Source: CAYMCQ01 sp964389025 (GTDB taxonomy: Bacteria > Verrucomicrobiota > Verrucomicrobiia > Limisphaerales > CAYMCQ01). From it: a stretch of 37,987 bases of DNA. Below, piece by piece: positions 7,236 through 14,877 of this stretch. The translations under genes were made by a program, and so were the position numbers. Under the pieces are notes generated by a model. The model saw nothing but the letters and a program-made list of their open reading frames with translations, was not told the DNA's origin and searched no databases. The DNA lies in the NCBI GenBank assembly GCA_964389025.1, contig CAYMCQ010000036.1, positions 1 through 37,987 on the forward strand, in the 5' to 3' direction. Every line of letters starts with the position of its first letter. Position 1 is the stretch's first letter.

Positions 7236-8450
7236 GTTTTCCGGTTTGAATATTTTCATTCGACGATTTTTTCCGTTGCAAAATCTCTGCGCTTGGCGAA
7301 TCGTTGTTTGGAAATCCTTAAAGCCGACGCGATATGAAACTTTGCTTTTCGCGCATGAAATCGCTCCGATGCGGTTTCACCTTGATAGAACTACTGGTGG
7401 TCATCGCCATCATCGCCATACTCGCGGGGTTGCTGTTGCCGGCCCTCAGCCGGGCCAAATGCAAGGCGCTGGGCATGGGTTGTCTCAACAACACCAAGCA
7501 AATCACTCTGGCCTGGCATCTCTATTCGACCGACAACAGCGACCGGGTGGCCAACAACTATGGCGTCAGCGAAACCATTCAAGCCATCACCGCCAACGTC
7601 TTCGATAACTGGGTGAACAACGTCATGACTTGGGGCGCGACCGCCTCAACCGCCGATGTCAGCAACACCAATAACGCGTGGGTCGCCAATGGTGTGCTGG
7701 GCCGTTACACCGCCGCCACCATCGGCGCGTATCGTTGCCCCTCCGACAACTACCTCAGCCAGGCCCAAAGGAACGCAGGATTTTCCTTGCGCAACCGCAG
7801 CCTCGCGATGAATTCCATCTTCGGCCGGTTCAGCATTGGCAACGACCCCACCGCCCAAGGCCTCAATTGGGGTTTCTCGCAATACAAGCAGTATCTCAAA
7901 CAAACCCAGGTGCCAAAACCCTCCAAGACGTGGCTGATACTCGACGAACATCCAGACTCGATTAACGACGGCTATTTCATCAACAACCCAAACGCCGGTG
8001 CCTGGCAGGACCTTCCCGCCAGTTACCACTGCGGCTCCTGCGGATTCTCATTTGCGGACGGTCATTCCGAAATCAAAAAGTGGAAGAGCAGGACATCCAA
8101 TTACAAGCGGGTGCAATACTTTTATCCGCCCACGATGGCTTTTGACGCCGCCGGCAGGCTTGATTTTGCCTGGTATCTGGAACGCACCGGATACACCGAC
8201 GCCAGGACGGGCAGGCCCATGTTCGGCTATTGATCACGAAAGTTTTCGGGGTTGACCGCTTCACCGATCGTTCGCCAGCCACATGTTTTCCGGTCTGAAT
8301 ATTCGTTCGACGGTTTTTTCTTTTTGCTAAATGCCTCTGATTAGCCAATCGTTGGCTTGGAAACTCTTAAAGCCGACTCGATATGGAACCTTGCTTTCTC
8401 CGCATGAAAGCCCTTCGATCTGGTTTCACCCTGATCGAATTGCTCGTCGT
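7236..8450 (+). repeat. duplicated leader shared by two pseudopilin genes
   Basis: The 98 bases before the first pseudopilin ATG (7236-7333) and the 98 bases before the second (8285-8382) align end to end. Shared blocks include GTTTTCCGG, TTCGACG, AATCGTT and CTTAAAGCCGAC-x-CGAT directly before the ATG. Similarity continues through the first ~40 codons. This is best read as a tandem gene duplication that kept its upstream control region. The coordinates given span both copies. Confidence 0.7.
7334..8233 (+). CDS. type II secretion pseudopilin-like protein (prepilin leader, DUF1559-like)
   Basis: The N-terminus carries a class III signal peptide: a short basic leader ending in Gly, then FTLIELLVVIAIIAIL, with the conserved Glu five residues after the cleavage site. 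The pattern LLLPALSRAK and a C-terminal FADGHSEIKKW segment (an H-x9-DG-like ending) match the large pseudopilin-like family that is expanded in Verrucomicrobia, Lentisphaerae and Planctomycetes. The mature protein of about 285 residues is presumably processed by a PilD-type peptidase and assembled at or near the envelope; the function of these paralogs is unknown. The start may be the ATG at 7334 or the one at 7355; the latter gives the more typical leader. It is followed by a paralog with the same leader DNA. Confidence 0.85.
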   Translation: MKLCFSRMKSLRCGFTLIELLVVIAIIAILAGLLLPALSRAKCKALGMGCLNNTKQITLAWHLYSTDNSDRVANNYGVSETIQAITANVFDNWVNNVMTWGATASTADVSNTNNAWVANGVLGRYTAATIGAYRCPSDNYLSQAQRNAGFSLRNRSLAMNSIFGRFSIGNDPTAQGLNWGFSQYKQYLKQTQVPKPSKTWLILDEHPDSINDGYFINNPNAGAWQDLPASYHCGSCGFSFADGHSEIKKWKSRTSNYKRVQYFYPPTMAFDAAGRLDFAWYLERTGYTDARTGRPMFGY

Positions 8451-9162
8451 CATCGCCATCATCGCGATCCTTGCCGCCCTATTGCTGCCCGCGCTGTCCA
8501 AGGCCAAGGACAAGGCGGCGAGGACGCACTGCGTCAACAATAACAAACAGTTGGCGCTCGCGATGTCCATGTATGCAAACGACAACAACGACTTTCTACC
8601 ATATCCCAACTGGGGTTATCCCAGCCTGCCTTCCGGGCAACCGGGGCCGGGCTGGTTGTTCACACCCACAGGCGGCGCGCCGCCGAACTTGTCCGCTGCA
8701 CCATATAAGGACGACCCGGCGTCCGCCTACAAGACAGGTCTCTACTACCAATACATGCCGAATTCCAAAGCGTATGTTTGTCTGCTGGATGCAAAGAGCC
8801 GATTCTACGCGCAACGGGCGAACAAGATGTCAACCTACATCATGAACGGAGCCGTTTGCGGTTACAACAGCAGCCCCTTCCGCAGCGCGAAGATTACGCA
8901 GGTGTGGAGTCCGTTGTGCTACATCCAATGGGAACCTGATGAAAATCTTGGCACTCCGCCCATCGGCGCGTTTGCGTATAATGACGCCAGCAGTTATCCC
9001 GACCGCAACGAAGGTGTGGGGCGGTTGCACGGCAAAGGTGCCATCGTTCTGGCGGTCGGCGGACACGTTCGGTTCATCTCCATCAAAGACTTCCAGTCGG
9101 AACAAAACAATCCGAGGAAAGGGCTGCTGTGGTGGAGTCCGTGGAGTTCCAATGGTCGCTGA
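8383..9162 (+). CDS. type II secretion pseudopilin-like protein, tandem paralog
   Basis: This 259-residue paralog of the preceding gene has the leader SGFTLIELLVVIAIIAIL, then LLLPALSKAKDKA, and a C-terminal LAVGGHVRFIS segment in place of the FADGH motif of its neighbour. Downstream of the first ~45 residues the two proteins diverge strongly, so the passenger domains probably have different roles. Starts at 8383 and 8404 are both possible, and both are conserved in the neighbour. The gene is convergent with the propeller gene at 9259; the 96-bp gap holds no clear terminator. Confidence 0.85.
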   Translation: MEPCFLRMKALRSGFTLIELLVVIAIIAILAALLLPALSKAKDKAARTHCVNNNKQLALAMSMYANDNNDFLPYPNWGYPSLPSGQPGPGWLFTPTGGAPPNLSAAPYKDDPASAYKTGLYYQYMPNSKAYVCLLDAKSRFYAQRANKMSTYIMNGAVCGYNSSPFRSAKITQVWSPLCYIQWEPDENLGTPPIGAFAYNDASSYPDRNEGVGRLHGKGAIVLAVGGHVRFISIKDFQSEQNNPRKGLLWWSPWSSNGR

Positions 9163-9258
9163 GACCCGCGCCTTCATGCCGCACCGACGTCGCGCCGGCT
9201 GCAATACTTCGAGAACCAAAGGAAGAAATAATAGATTCCAAAAGATGCACCCATCCCG

Positions 9259-10854
9259 TCACTGCTTCGCAATCGGGATCCGGTAGCACGCCGCTTCCTT
9301 GTCGTTGCGCACCACGAGATATTCTCCGGCGAGCGCGGGCGGGTTCCATGTCTTGCCGCGCAACGCGCTGAAGCGGGTCAGTTCGCGATGTTCCTCCGGC
9401 ACCGGCTCCACCAGCACCACGTCGCCGCCTTCATCGGTCACCAGCAGCAACGCGCCAGAAAGTATCACCTGCCCGTGGCCGTATCTTCCCTCCTTCCACT
9501 TGAGCGAGCCGTCCGCTGCGTCGAGGCACACGAGGATGCCGTCGTCGAGTCCGTAAATGAAACCGTCGCGATAAACCACGTTGGTGAACTTGGCTTTGAG
9601 GCGGATTGATTTCCAAATCCGCGATGCCGACCATTTGCCGTCAGTGTCCTTTTTGATTTGCAGCAACTCGCTCCCCGTCCCGTAGCCGCTGCTGATGAGC
9701 ACGCGATCTCCGGGGAGAATTACCGGCACCGCTATGTGCGGATGTCCGCCCGGCCAAGGGTAATCCCATAAGACTTTGCCCGAAGCAACGTCGTGCGCCG
9801 TGACGCGGGAATTGAAGATCAGAATCTGGCGGACGCCCGCCAAGGTTGCCAGCAAAGGCGAGCTGTAATCGGTGCCGCCGTTTCCGCCGCCCCAAACGAA
9901 TTCGCCCGTCGCGGCGTCGTAAGCCACCAACGAGCGGCCATTCGGTCCACCGGCGCTCACAACGACAAGATGATCGAGCAGCAACGGCGAGCCGCTCATG
10001 CCCCAGCCGTTCATACTTGCGTGGTTGTCCTTGAGGATGTCCTTGGACCAGATGCGCGCGCCGGTTTCCAAATCCAGGCAGTTCAAAATTCCCGTCCCGC
10101 CCACCGTGAAAACTCGGTTGCTCTGGATCGTCGGTGTCGCGCGCGGCCCTTCGCCGGCGATAATGGTGTTGTAGCGTGCCGTGTCGGCGTGCGACCAGAG
10201 CACCCGACCTGTCGGCAAATCGTAGCAGACTACGAGTTCCTCCTCGCCGCGTTGCTCCTGTGTCACGGCAAAATTTCCCAGCACCGCGAAACCAGACCAG
10301 GCGGTGCCGATGGGTTGCCGCCAGAGTTTTTGCGGCGGCTGGGCTTTCCAATCGCGCGCCAGCGTTGGGCCGGCGACGGTGCAGTCGCGACGCGGGCCGA
10401 GGAACTGCGGGAAATCGTTCGTCGTTTGGACGATCAGTTTCGCCTGACTCGCGGGCGGCGACTCTTTGCCCGTGGTCAACGCAATTACCGCTGCCTTCTT
10501 CCAACGCCATTCCAGAATGGGCAACAAATCGCCGGTGACGCCGCGGATTCTGAACAGACCCGCAATCAGCGCAATCACACCAACGAATCCGAAGAAAACC
10601 GCAATGCGAACGAGCCAGCGGAGTCGCGAAAAAAACAGCACCCACAGCACCCACAGCAACAGCGACACAATCACCACCTGCGCGGTGGCGATGTTTTTTT
10701 GTTGAAAAGATGTTTGTGGCCACAGCCGGATCACAAGCCCGGCTGCCACCGCCAAAACCAGGATGACCATCGCCGGCCACCAACGGATTGGCTTTCGCTT
10801 CGGAACGTCCTGGGGCGGGCGGGCGGTGTCGTCGGTCTTAATCATAATCTTCAT
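9259..10854 (-). CDS. membrane-anchored PQQ-like beta-propeller protein
   Basis: The 531-residue protein begins with three hydrophobic segments (about residues 26-44, 58-75 and 82-103), then a propeller that opens with FPQFLGPRRDC near residue 170. Blade motifs include YDLPTGRVLWSH, LDLETGARIWSKD, YDAATGEFVWG and LDAADGSLKWKEG. It is related in layout to the propeller at 565-1968 but has a longer membrane part. No enzyme motif was found, and the role is unknown. Both candidate ATGs (10854 and 10845) lie inside one arm of an inverted repeat, so the first codons (MKIMIK) are repeat-derived. Confidence 0.85.
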   Translation of the reverse strand: MKIMIKTDDTARPPQDVPKRKPIRWWPAMVILVLAVAAGLVIRLWPQTSFQQKNIATAQVVIVSLLLWVLWVLFFSRLRWLVRIAVFFGFVGVIALIAGLFRIRGVTGDLLPILEWRWKKAAVIALTTGKESPPASQAKLIVQTTNDFPQFLGPRRDCTVAGPTLARDWKAQPPQKLWRQPIGTAWSGFAVLGNFAVTQEQRGEEELVVCYDLPTGRVLWSHADTARYNTIIAGEGPRATPTIQSNRVFTVGGTGILNCLDLETGARIWSKDILKDNHASMNGWGMSGSPLLLDHLVVVSAGGPNGRSLVAYDAATGEFVWGGGNGGTDYSSPLLATLAGVRQILIFNSRVTAHDVASGKVLWDYPWPGGHPHIAVPVILPGDRVLISSGYGTGSELLQIKKDTDGKWSASRIWKSIRLKAKFTNVVYRDGFIYGLDDGILVCLDAADGSLKWKEGRYGHGQVILSGALLLVTDEGGDVVLVEPVPEEHRELTRFSALRGKTWNPPALAGEYLVVRNDKEAACYRIPIAKQ

Positions 10855-10931
10855 CTTACTCTTAATCGTTTTTTGTAAATCTCGGTGGTTTTGATCCGAA
10901 CAGGGAGATTAAGATTACGATGAAGATTAAG
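10843..10931. repeat. AT-rich inverted repeat at a gene start
   Basis: Arms at 10843-10867 and 10907-10931 are inverted copies matching at about 22 of 25 positions, with a 39-base centre. The arms are built from purine-rich units such as GATTAAGATTACGATGAAG. The left arm contains the start codons of the propeller gene. A related, more GC-rich hairpin lies at 34041-34132. Confidence 0.7.
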
Positions 10932-11021
10932 AGTAAGAACTGAATTTAAAAAATTTTGTGGCGGGTGCGCGAGGCCGTCGGCTTGATTCGTTTCACTCAT
11001 GCGGAATCTTTTGGGCGGCAC

Positions 11022-11789
11022 TCACACCGCACTGATTCCGCCGTCCACAACCATCACCTGTCCGGTGACGAAGGAAGCTTCGTCGGAAGCCAGATACAGC
11101 GCCATCCCGGCGACTTCGTCCGACTGGCCAATCCGGCCAAGTGGAGTGGCTTTCTCGAACCGGCTTCGTGCCGGGTCATTCTTCCAGAAAAATTCGCTGA
11201 ACTCGGTCTGGATCAATCCGGGCGCGATGGCATTGACGCGGATGTTGAAGGGCCCGAATTCTTGCGCCCAGGAACGGGTCATCATCAGCAGGCCCGCCTT
11301 GGTGAAACTGTAGAGCAAGCCGCCCGGTTGCGGCCGCAAGCCGGCGATGGAGGCGATGTTGATGATCGCGCCGCCGCTTTTGCGCTCGATCATTCGAGGC
11401 ACGATGAGGCGCACCAGGCGAAGGGCGGACTTGATGTTGACCTCGACCATTTTGTCCAGCATCTCGTCCTCAGCGTTGAGCGCGGGGCCCTGTCCAATGT
11501 TTGTGGCGCTGTTGTTGACCAAAATATCCACCGGGCCGAGGCGGGTCTCGGTCTCCTTCACCAAATTCTCGATCTGCTCCTTGCGACCAACGTGGCACAC
11601 GATGGGAACGACCTTGCCGGGCAGCGACGCAAATTCCTTCGCGGCCGCTTCGAGATTTTCCATTTTGCGGCTGGCGATGACCACGTTGGCACCGGCAGCG
11701 GCCAGGCGTTGCGTGATGGCCTTGCCAATGCCACGCCCTCCGCCGGTAACGAGAGCGACTTTGCCGTGGAGATTGATGGCGGCGCTCAT
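11022..11789 (-). CDS. short-chain dehydrogenase/reductase (SDR), classical
   Basis: This is a 255-residue classical SDR. The cofactor motif TGGGRGIG is at residues 15-22, NNSA (in place of the usual NNAG) at 92-95, catalytic Ser at 147 (NIASIAG), Tyr160 and Lys164 (YSFTK), and a C-terminal VTGQVMVVDGG signature. This set fits the FabG/glucose-dehydrogenase-like group that reduces or oxidises a carbonyl or alcohol with NAD(P); the substrate is unknown. I chose the ATG at 11789. A longer frame to 12047 runs through a palindrome and the neighbouring promoter region and looks non-coding. The gene is divergent from the hydrolase gene at 11971. Confidence 0.9.
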   Translation of the reverse strand: MSAAINLHGKVALVTGGGRGIGKAITQRLAAAGANVVIASRKMENLEAAAKEFASLPGKVVPIVCHVGRKEQIENLVKETETRLGPVDILVNNSATNIGQGPALNAEDEMLDKMVEVNIKSALRLVRLIVPRMIERKSGGAIINIASIAGLRPQPGGLLYSFTKAGLLMMTRSWAQEFGPFNIRVNAIAPGLIQTEFSEFFWKNDPARSRFEKATPLGRIGQSDEVAGMALYLASDEASFVTGQVMVVDGGISAV

Positions 11790-11850
11790 GTGCGGAGGAC
11801 GCCAGCGCGCCGGTTCATGGGGAGGCAGTAGATTATCATAGTCAGTTTTC

Positions 11851-11866
11851 TCCCGCCGAGGCGGGA
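11851..11866. repeat. short perfect palindrome in a divergent intergenic region
   Basis: TCCCGCC and GGCGGGA flank a 2-base centre. It lies between the divergent starts of the SDR and hydrolase genes, so it is more likely an operator or a dispersed repeat than a terminator. Confidence 0.4.
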
Positions 11867-11970
11867 TTGGGTTCACCCTAACGAAGCGAGCTTGAGCGGA
11901 ACAGAAAAAAATCATCTGCTCCGGTAATGTCGCACTTTTGATTCTTGCATTATCGGGGCAGTTCGGGATT

Positions 11971-12900
11971 ATGCGCGCGATGAAATTGCCACGGCTGGTT
12001 CGAATTATTCTAAAAATTGTGGCGGCGGTTTTGCTCGTCGCGATCATTTCAGTTGGCTCGATCTGGATTTACTTCCACCCCAGTTTCGAGCGCACGGGCG
12101 GGCTGGTGTATGGTAAGCGTCATGGCCGGGACCTGACGCTTGACGTTGTCCGTCCAACCAAACCCAATGGCATCGGGGTCGCGCTCATGGTCAGTGGCGG
12201 CTGGAAATCGAGCGACGGTTCGTTTCGCCCGTGGATGATGGCGCCACTTTTGAGACGGGGCTACACGGTGTTCGCGGTGTATCACATCTCCCAACCCGAG
12301 GCGACGGTGATGGAAATCAACGAGGACGTAAACCGGGCGGTGCGTTACATCCGGCATAACGCCCGCCAATACGGAGTGGACCCCGCACGATTGGGCGTCA
12401 CGGGCGGCAGCGCCGGCGGGCATCTCAGTCTCATGCTGGCGACCCGCGGCGGCCCAGGCCCGGCAGGAACGGGCGACCCGATTGACAGCGAAAGCAGCGC
12501 GGTTCAAGCAGTCGCTATTTTTTATCCCGTCACGGATTTGTTGAATCTCGGCAAGTCCACCGAGAATCTCGGCGACGGCGGCCCGCCCAAAAGTTTCCTG
12601 AAGGCGTTTGGCCCGGACGGCACAAACCTCGTCGTTTGGAAAAGTGTCATTGGCCGCGAACTCTCGCCGATTTACTACGTGAATTCAAATTTGCCACCAA
12701 CGTTGATCTACCACGGCGACGCCGACACGCTCGTGCCGCTGGATCAGTCCGAGCGCTTCCAAGCCGAGGCGCGCAAGTTGGGGCGCACCGTCGAATTGGT
12801 CGTTCATCGCGGCGGGCAGCATGGCTGGTTCACCATGTTGTGGGACATCCGGCAATTCGCCAACTGGTTTGACCAGTATTTGCGCAAGCCGGCGAAGTGA
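11971..12900 (+). CDS. membrane-anchored alpha/beta hydrolase (BD-FAE/esterase-lipase type)
   Basis: The protein has an N-terminal hydrophobic anchor (about residues 13-34) and then an alpha/beta-hydrolase fold of the carbohydrate-esterase/HSL-like type. The nucleophile elbow GGSAGG puts Ser at 147. The acid is Asp252 in YHGDADTLVP, and His284 in GGQHGWF completes the triad. VSGGW at about residues 74-78 is in the oxyanion-hole position. It probably cleaves an ester on the outer face of the inner membrane; the substrate is unknown. I chose the ATG at 11971; another ATG is three codons on, and a TTG at 11938 is unlikely. It is divergent from the SDR gene. Confidence 0.87.
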   Translation: MRAMKLPRLVRIILKIVAAVLLVAIISVGSIWIYFHPSFERTGGLVYGKRHGRDLTLDVVRPTKPNGIGVALMVSGGWKSSDGSFRPWMMAPLLRRGYTVFAVYHISQPEATVMEINEDVNRAVRYIRHNARQYGVDPARLGVTGGSAGGHLSLMLATRGGPGPAGTGDPIDSESSAVQAVAIFYPVTDLLNLGKSTENLGDGGPPKSFLKAFGPDGTNLVVWKSVIGRELSPIYYVNSNLPPTLIYHGDADTLVPLDQSERFQAEARKLGRTVELVVHRGGQHGWFTMLWDIRQFANWFDQYLRKPAK

Positions 12901-12957
12901 AATTTTCTGGTCCGGTAATTTCACTGAGAACAATCAAGCTGGCGGTGTCCTAATTCA

Positions 12958-13013
12958 CTGTAGAGTGCGCTGTCCTCAGCGCACCCCGAAAGCTTTCGGG
13001 GCCGACGCTACAG
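12958..13013. repeat. composite palindromic repeat (MITE-like)
   Basis: The 56-bp unit has imperfect ends (CTGTAGAGTGCGC against GCCGACGCTACAG inverted). Inside are a perfect GCGCTG-TCCT-CAGCGC hairpin (12967-12982) and a perfect 18-bp palindrome centred on AAGCTT (12984-13001). It lies just downstream of the hydrolase gene, with no reading frame. Confidence 0.7.
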
Positions 13014-13061
13014 CTAAATCAGGACATTACCCGCAGCCTTCACGCTACAATTTTTGGAAAA

Positions 13062-13296
13062 CAAATCCTTGAAAGTTTTGGGAGTGTTTTAATGCGGGGA
13101 CACATCGGGGAGCACACGCGCCCCCGCGTCGAACCGGGATGCGGATGGCTATGGATGATTCAAACAACTCACAGTGTCGGAAGTCTCACCACGTTCATGC
13201 CGACGACGGGGGCGTCGTCGGCTGCACGCGGGGCGCGTGCGCTCCCCATCACGGACGGCGCGACAATTTGTGGGAGCAAATCCTTGAAAGTATTGG
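13062..13296. repeat. nested inverted repeat bounded by 20-bp direct repeats
   Basis: A 23-base inverted repeat (13107-13129 and 13225-13247, one mismatch and one indel) surrounds a second hairpin, CCGACGAC...GTCGTCGG (13200-13221). The whole is flanked by a 20-bp direct repeat, CAAATCCTTGAAAGT-x-TTGG (13062-13081 and 13277-13296, one mismatch), preceded on both sides by ACAATTT. This looks like a non-autonomous insertion with duplicated flanks in the 455-bp region between the hydrolase gene and the GloVer pseudogene. No gene is supported here. Confidence 0.6.
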
Positions 13297-13355
13297 CTTG
13301 TCATTTCCAAGTCCGCGGCGCAGTGTAATCGGAAGTTGTCGGATTGGGGAAACGC

Positions 13356-13877
13356 ATGAAAACGAGCATCAAAAATCTTTAGCTTGTGCCGCTGCTGATG
13401 GCCGGTCTCGGCTTGATGCTAGCTGGCCGGGTGATGGCGCAGACCTTTACGACGCTGCATAGTTTCACGGCAGGCTCTGGTTCTTTTCCTAATATTACCA
13501 ACAGCGAGGGAGCTTTTCCGAAGGCCAGTTTGATTTTATCGGGCAACACACTGTATGGGACGGCAAGTAGTGGTGGTAGTTCGGGTAATGGCACCGTGTT
13601 CGCCGTCGACACCGACGGCTTGGGTTTTACGAACCTGCATAGTTTCACCGCACTCAACAATTCTACCAACAGCAACGGAGCTAATCCGTATGCCGGATTG
13701 ATTTTATCGGGCAACACCCTGTATGGGACGGCGGCAAATGGCGGTAGTTCGGGCAAAGGCGCGGTGTTCAAGCTCAACACCGATGGCACGGGTTTTACTA
13801 ACCTGTATAATTTCACGGCATCATTTGGTTCTTTTCCTCCTATCAACAGCGACGGAGTTAATCCGTATGCCGGTTTA
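13356..13877 (+). pseudogene. GloVer-repeat secreted protein, double-broken
   Basis: The frame encodes tandem repeats of the TIGR03803 (Gloeobacter/Verrucomicrobia) type: LHSFTA, then NPYAGLILSGNTLYGTA, GGSSGKGAVFKLNTDGTGF and LYNFTA, about two and a half units. The natural start is the ATG at 13356, giving MKTSIKNL followed by TAG (13380-13382) and then in frame LVPLLMAGLGLMLAG and an A-x-A-like cleavage region, so a nonsense codon splits the signal peptide. Downstream the frame is cut at NPYAGL by the IS630-family element at 13878. A shorter product from an internal start at 13386 would lack the charged part of the signal. Family proteins carry many more repeats, so this is a pseudogene. 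Confidence 0.8.
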
Positions 13878-14877
13878 GAGCATATTAAATAAAGCTGTAG
13901 CCATTTCGTTTGGGGTGTGGCAGACTTGGGGCATGAAAACCATCGCCTTTGATTTGCGCGAACGGATTCTGGCCGCCTACGACGACGACGAGGGCACTCG
14001 CGAGGAGGTGGCCCGCCGCTTCCGGGTTTCTTTGGGCATGGTCAAGAAGCTCCTCCAACAGCGCCGCCGTCTCGGCGACATCCGCCCCTAACATCACCGC
14101 TCTGGCTGCAAGCCCCGCATTGTCGCCAGCCATCAGCACCAGTTGCGGACGCTGCTGGCTAAAAAGCCCGATCTGACCCTCAAGGAACTGCGGGCCGCCA
14201 CGGGTCTTGCCTGCACCTTGCCCGGCATCCACTACGTGCTGGTCCGGCTGGGACTGACATATAAAAAAAGACACTCCGCGCCAGTGAACAAGACCGGCCC
14301 GACATCCGGCGCGCGCGGCGGGCCTGGCGGCGGCGGCAGGCCGGCTTTGATTCGGCGCGACTGGTCTTCCTCGACGAATCGGGCGCGAAAACCAATATGA
14401 CCCGGCGCTGTGGCCGGGCCCAACGCGGCCAGCGTGTCCACACCAGTGCTCCCGCTGGCCACTGGCAAACCACCGCGATGCTCGCTTCCATCCGGCTGGA
14501 CGGTTCCACGGCCTGCATGACGATTGAAGGAGCCACGGACACGGAAGTGTTCCAGAGCTATGTGAGGGAAGTGCTGTGTCCGACCCTGCATCCGGGCGAC
14601 GTGGTCGTGATGGATAACCTCTCGCCCCACAAGCACGACCCCACTTTGAGATTGATCGAAAAGACCGGGGCATCGGTCCGGTTTCTACCGGCCCATTCAC
14701 CGGACTTGAACCCGATTGAGAAAATGTGGAGCAAGGTCAAGCAGTGCTTGCGGAGTGCGGAGGCGCGCACGGGCGAGGAACTTCAGACGGCCATCGCTGC
14801 CGCCTTGGCCTGCGTCACCGCCCAAGACGCCATGAACTGGTTTGCCTCATGTGGCTACAGTTTCATTTAATCTGCTC
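13878..14877 (+). mobile_element. IS630-family insertion sequence, 1000 bp
   Basis: The element has 25-bp terminal inverted repeats (13878-13902 and 14853-14877) matching at 22 of 25 positions, beginning GAGCA and ending in GTAGCC on the inner side. TA dinucleotides flank it at 13876-13877 and 14878-14879, which is the target duplication expected for IS630/Tc1-mariner elements. It carries one transposase gene in broken or frameshifted form. Confidence 0.88.
13933..14870 (+). pseudogene. IS630-family DDE transposase, interrupted
   Basis: Segment 1 (13933-14091, 52 aa) is the N-terminal helix-turn-helix, containing EEVARRFRVSLGMVKKLLQQRRR. It ends at an in-frame TAA right where the family continues HHRSG. 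Reading through in the same frame gives the linker up to GLTYKK at a run of seven A (14263-14269). A -1 shift there opens the catalytic part: FLDESGAKT (first Asp), VVMDNLSPHK (second Asp), and SPDLNPIEKMWSKVK (Glu), ending at 14870 inside the right inverted repeat. The A-run shift may be the programmed frameshift known in this family, but the TAA is a true interruption, so the copy is probably inactive. Confidence 0.8.

Noticed and set aside
9793..10878. 361-codon plus-strand frame opposite the propeller gene
   Set aside because: Its composition follows the codon pattern of the minus-strand propeller; no family features.
13092..13328. 78-codon open frame in the gene-free stretch
   Set aside because: It runs through nested inverted repeats and has no start context or protein-like pattern.
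13885..14700. 271-codon minus-strand frame across the IS630 element
   Set aside because: Shadow of the interrupted transposase; the plus strand carries the DDE motifs.
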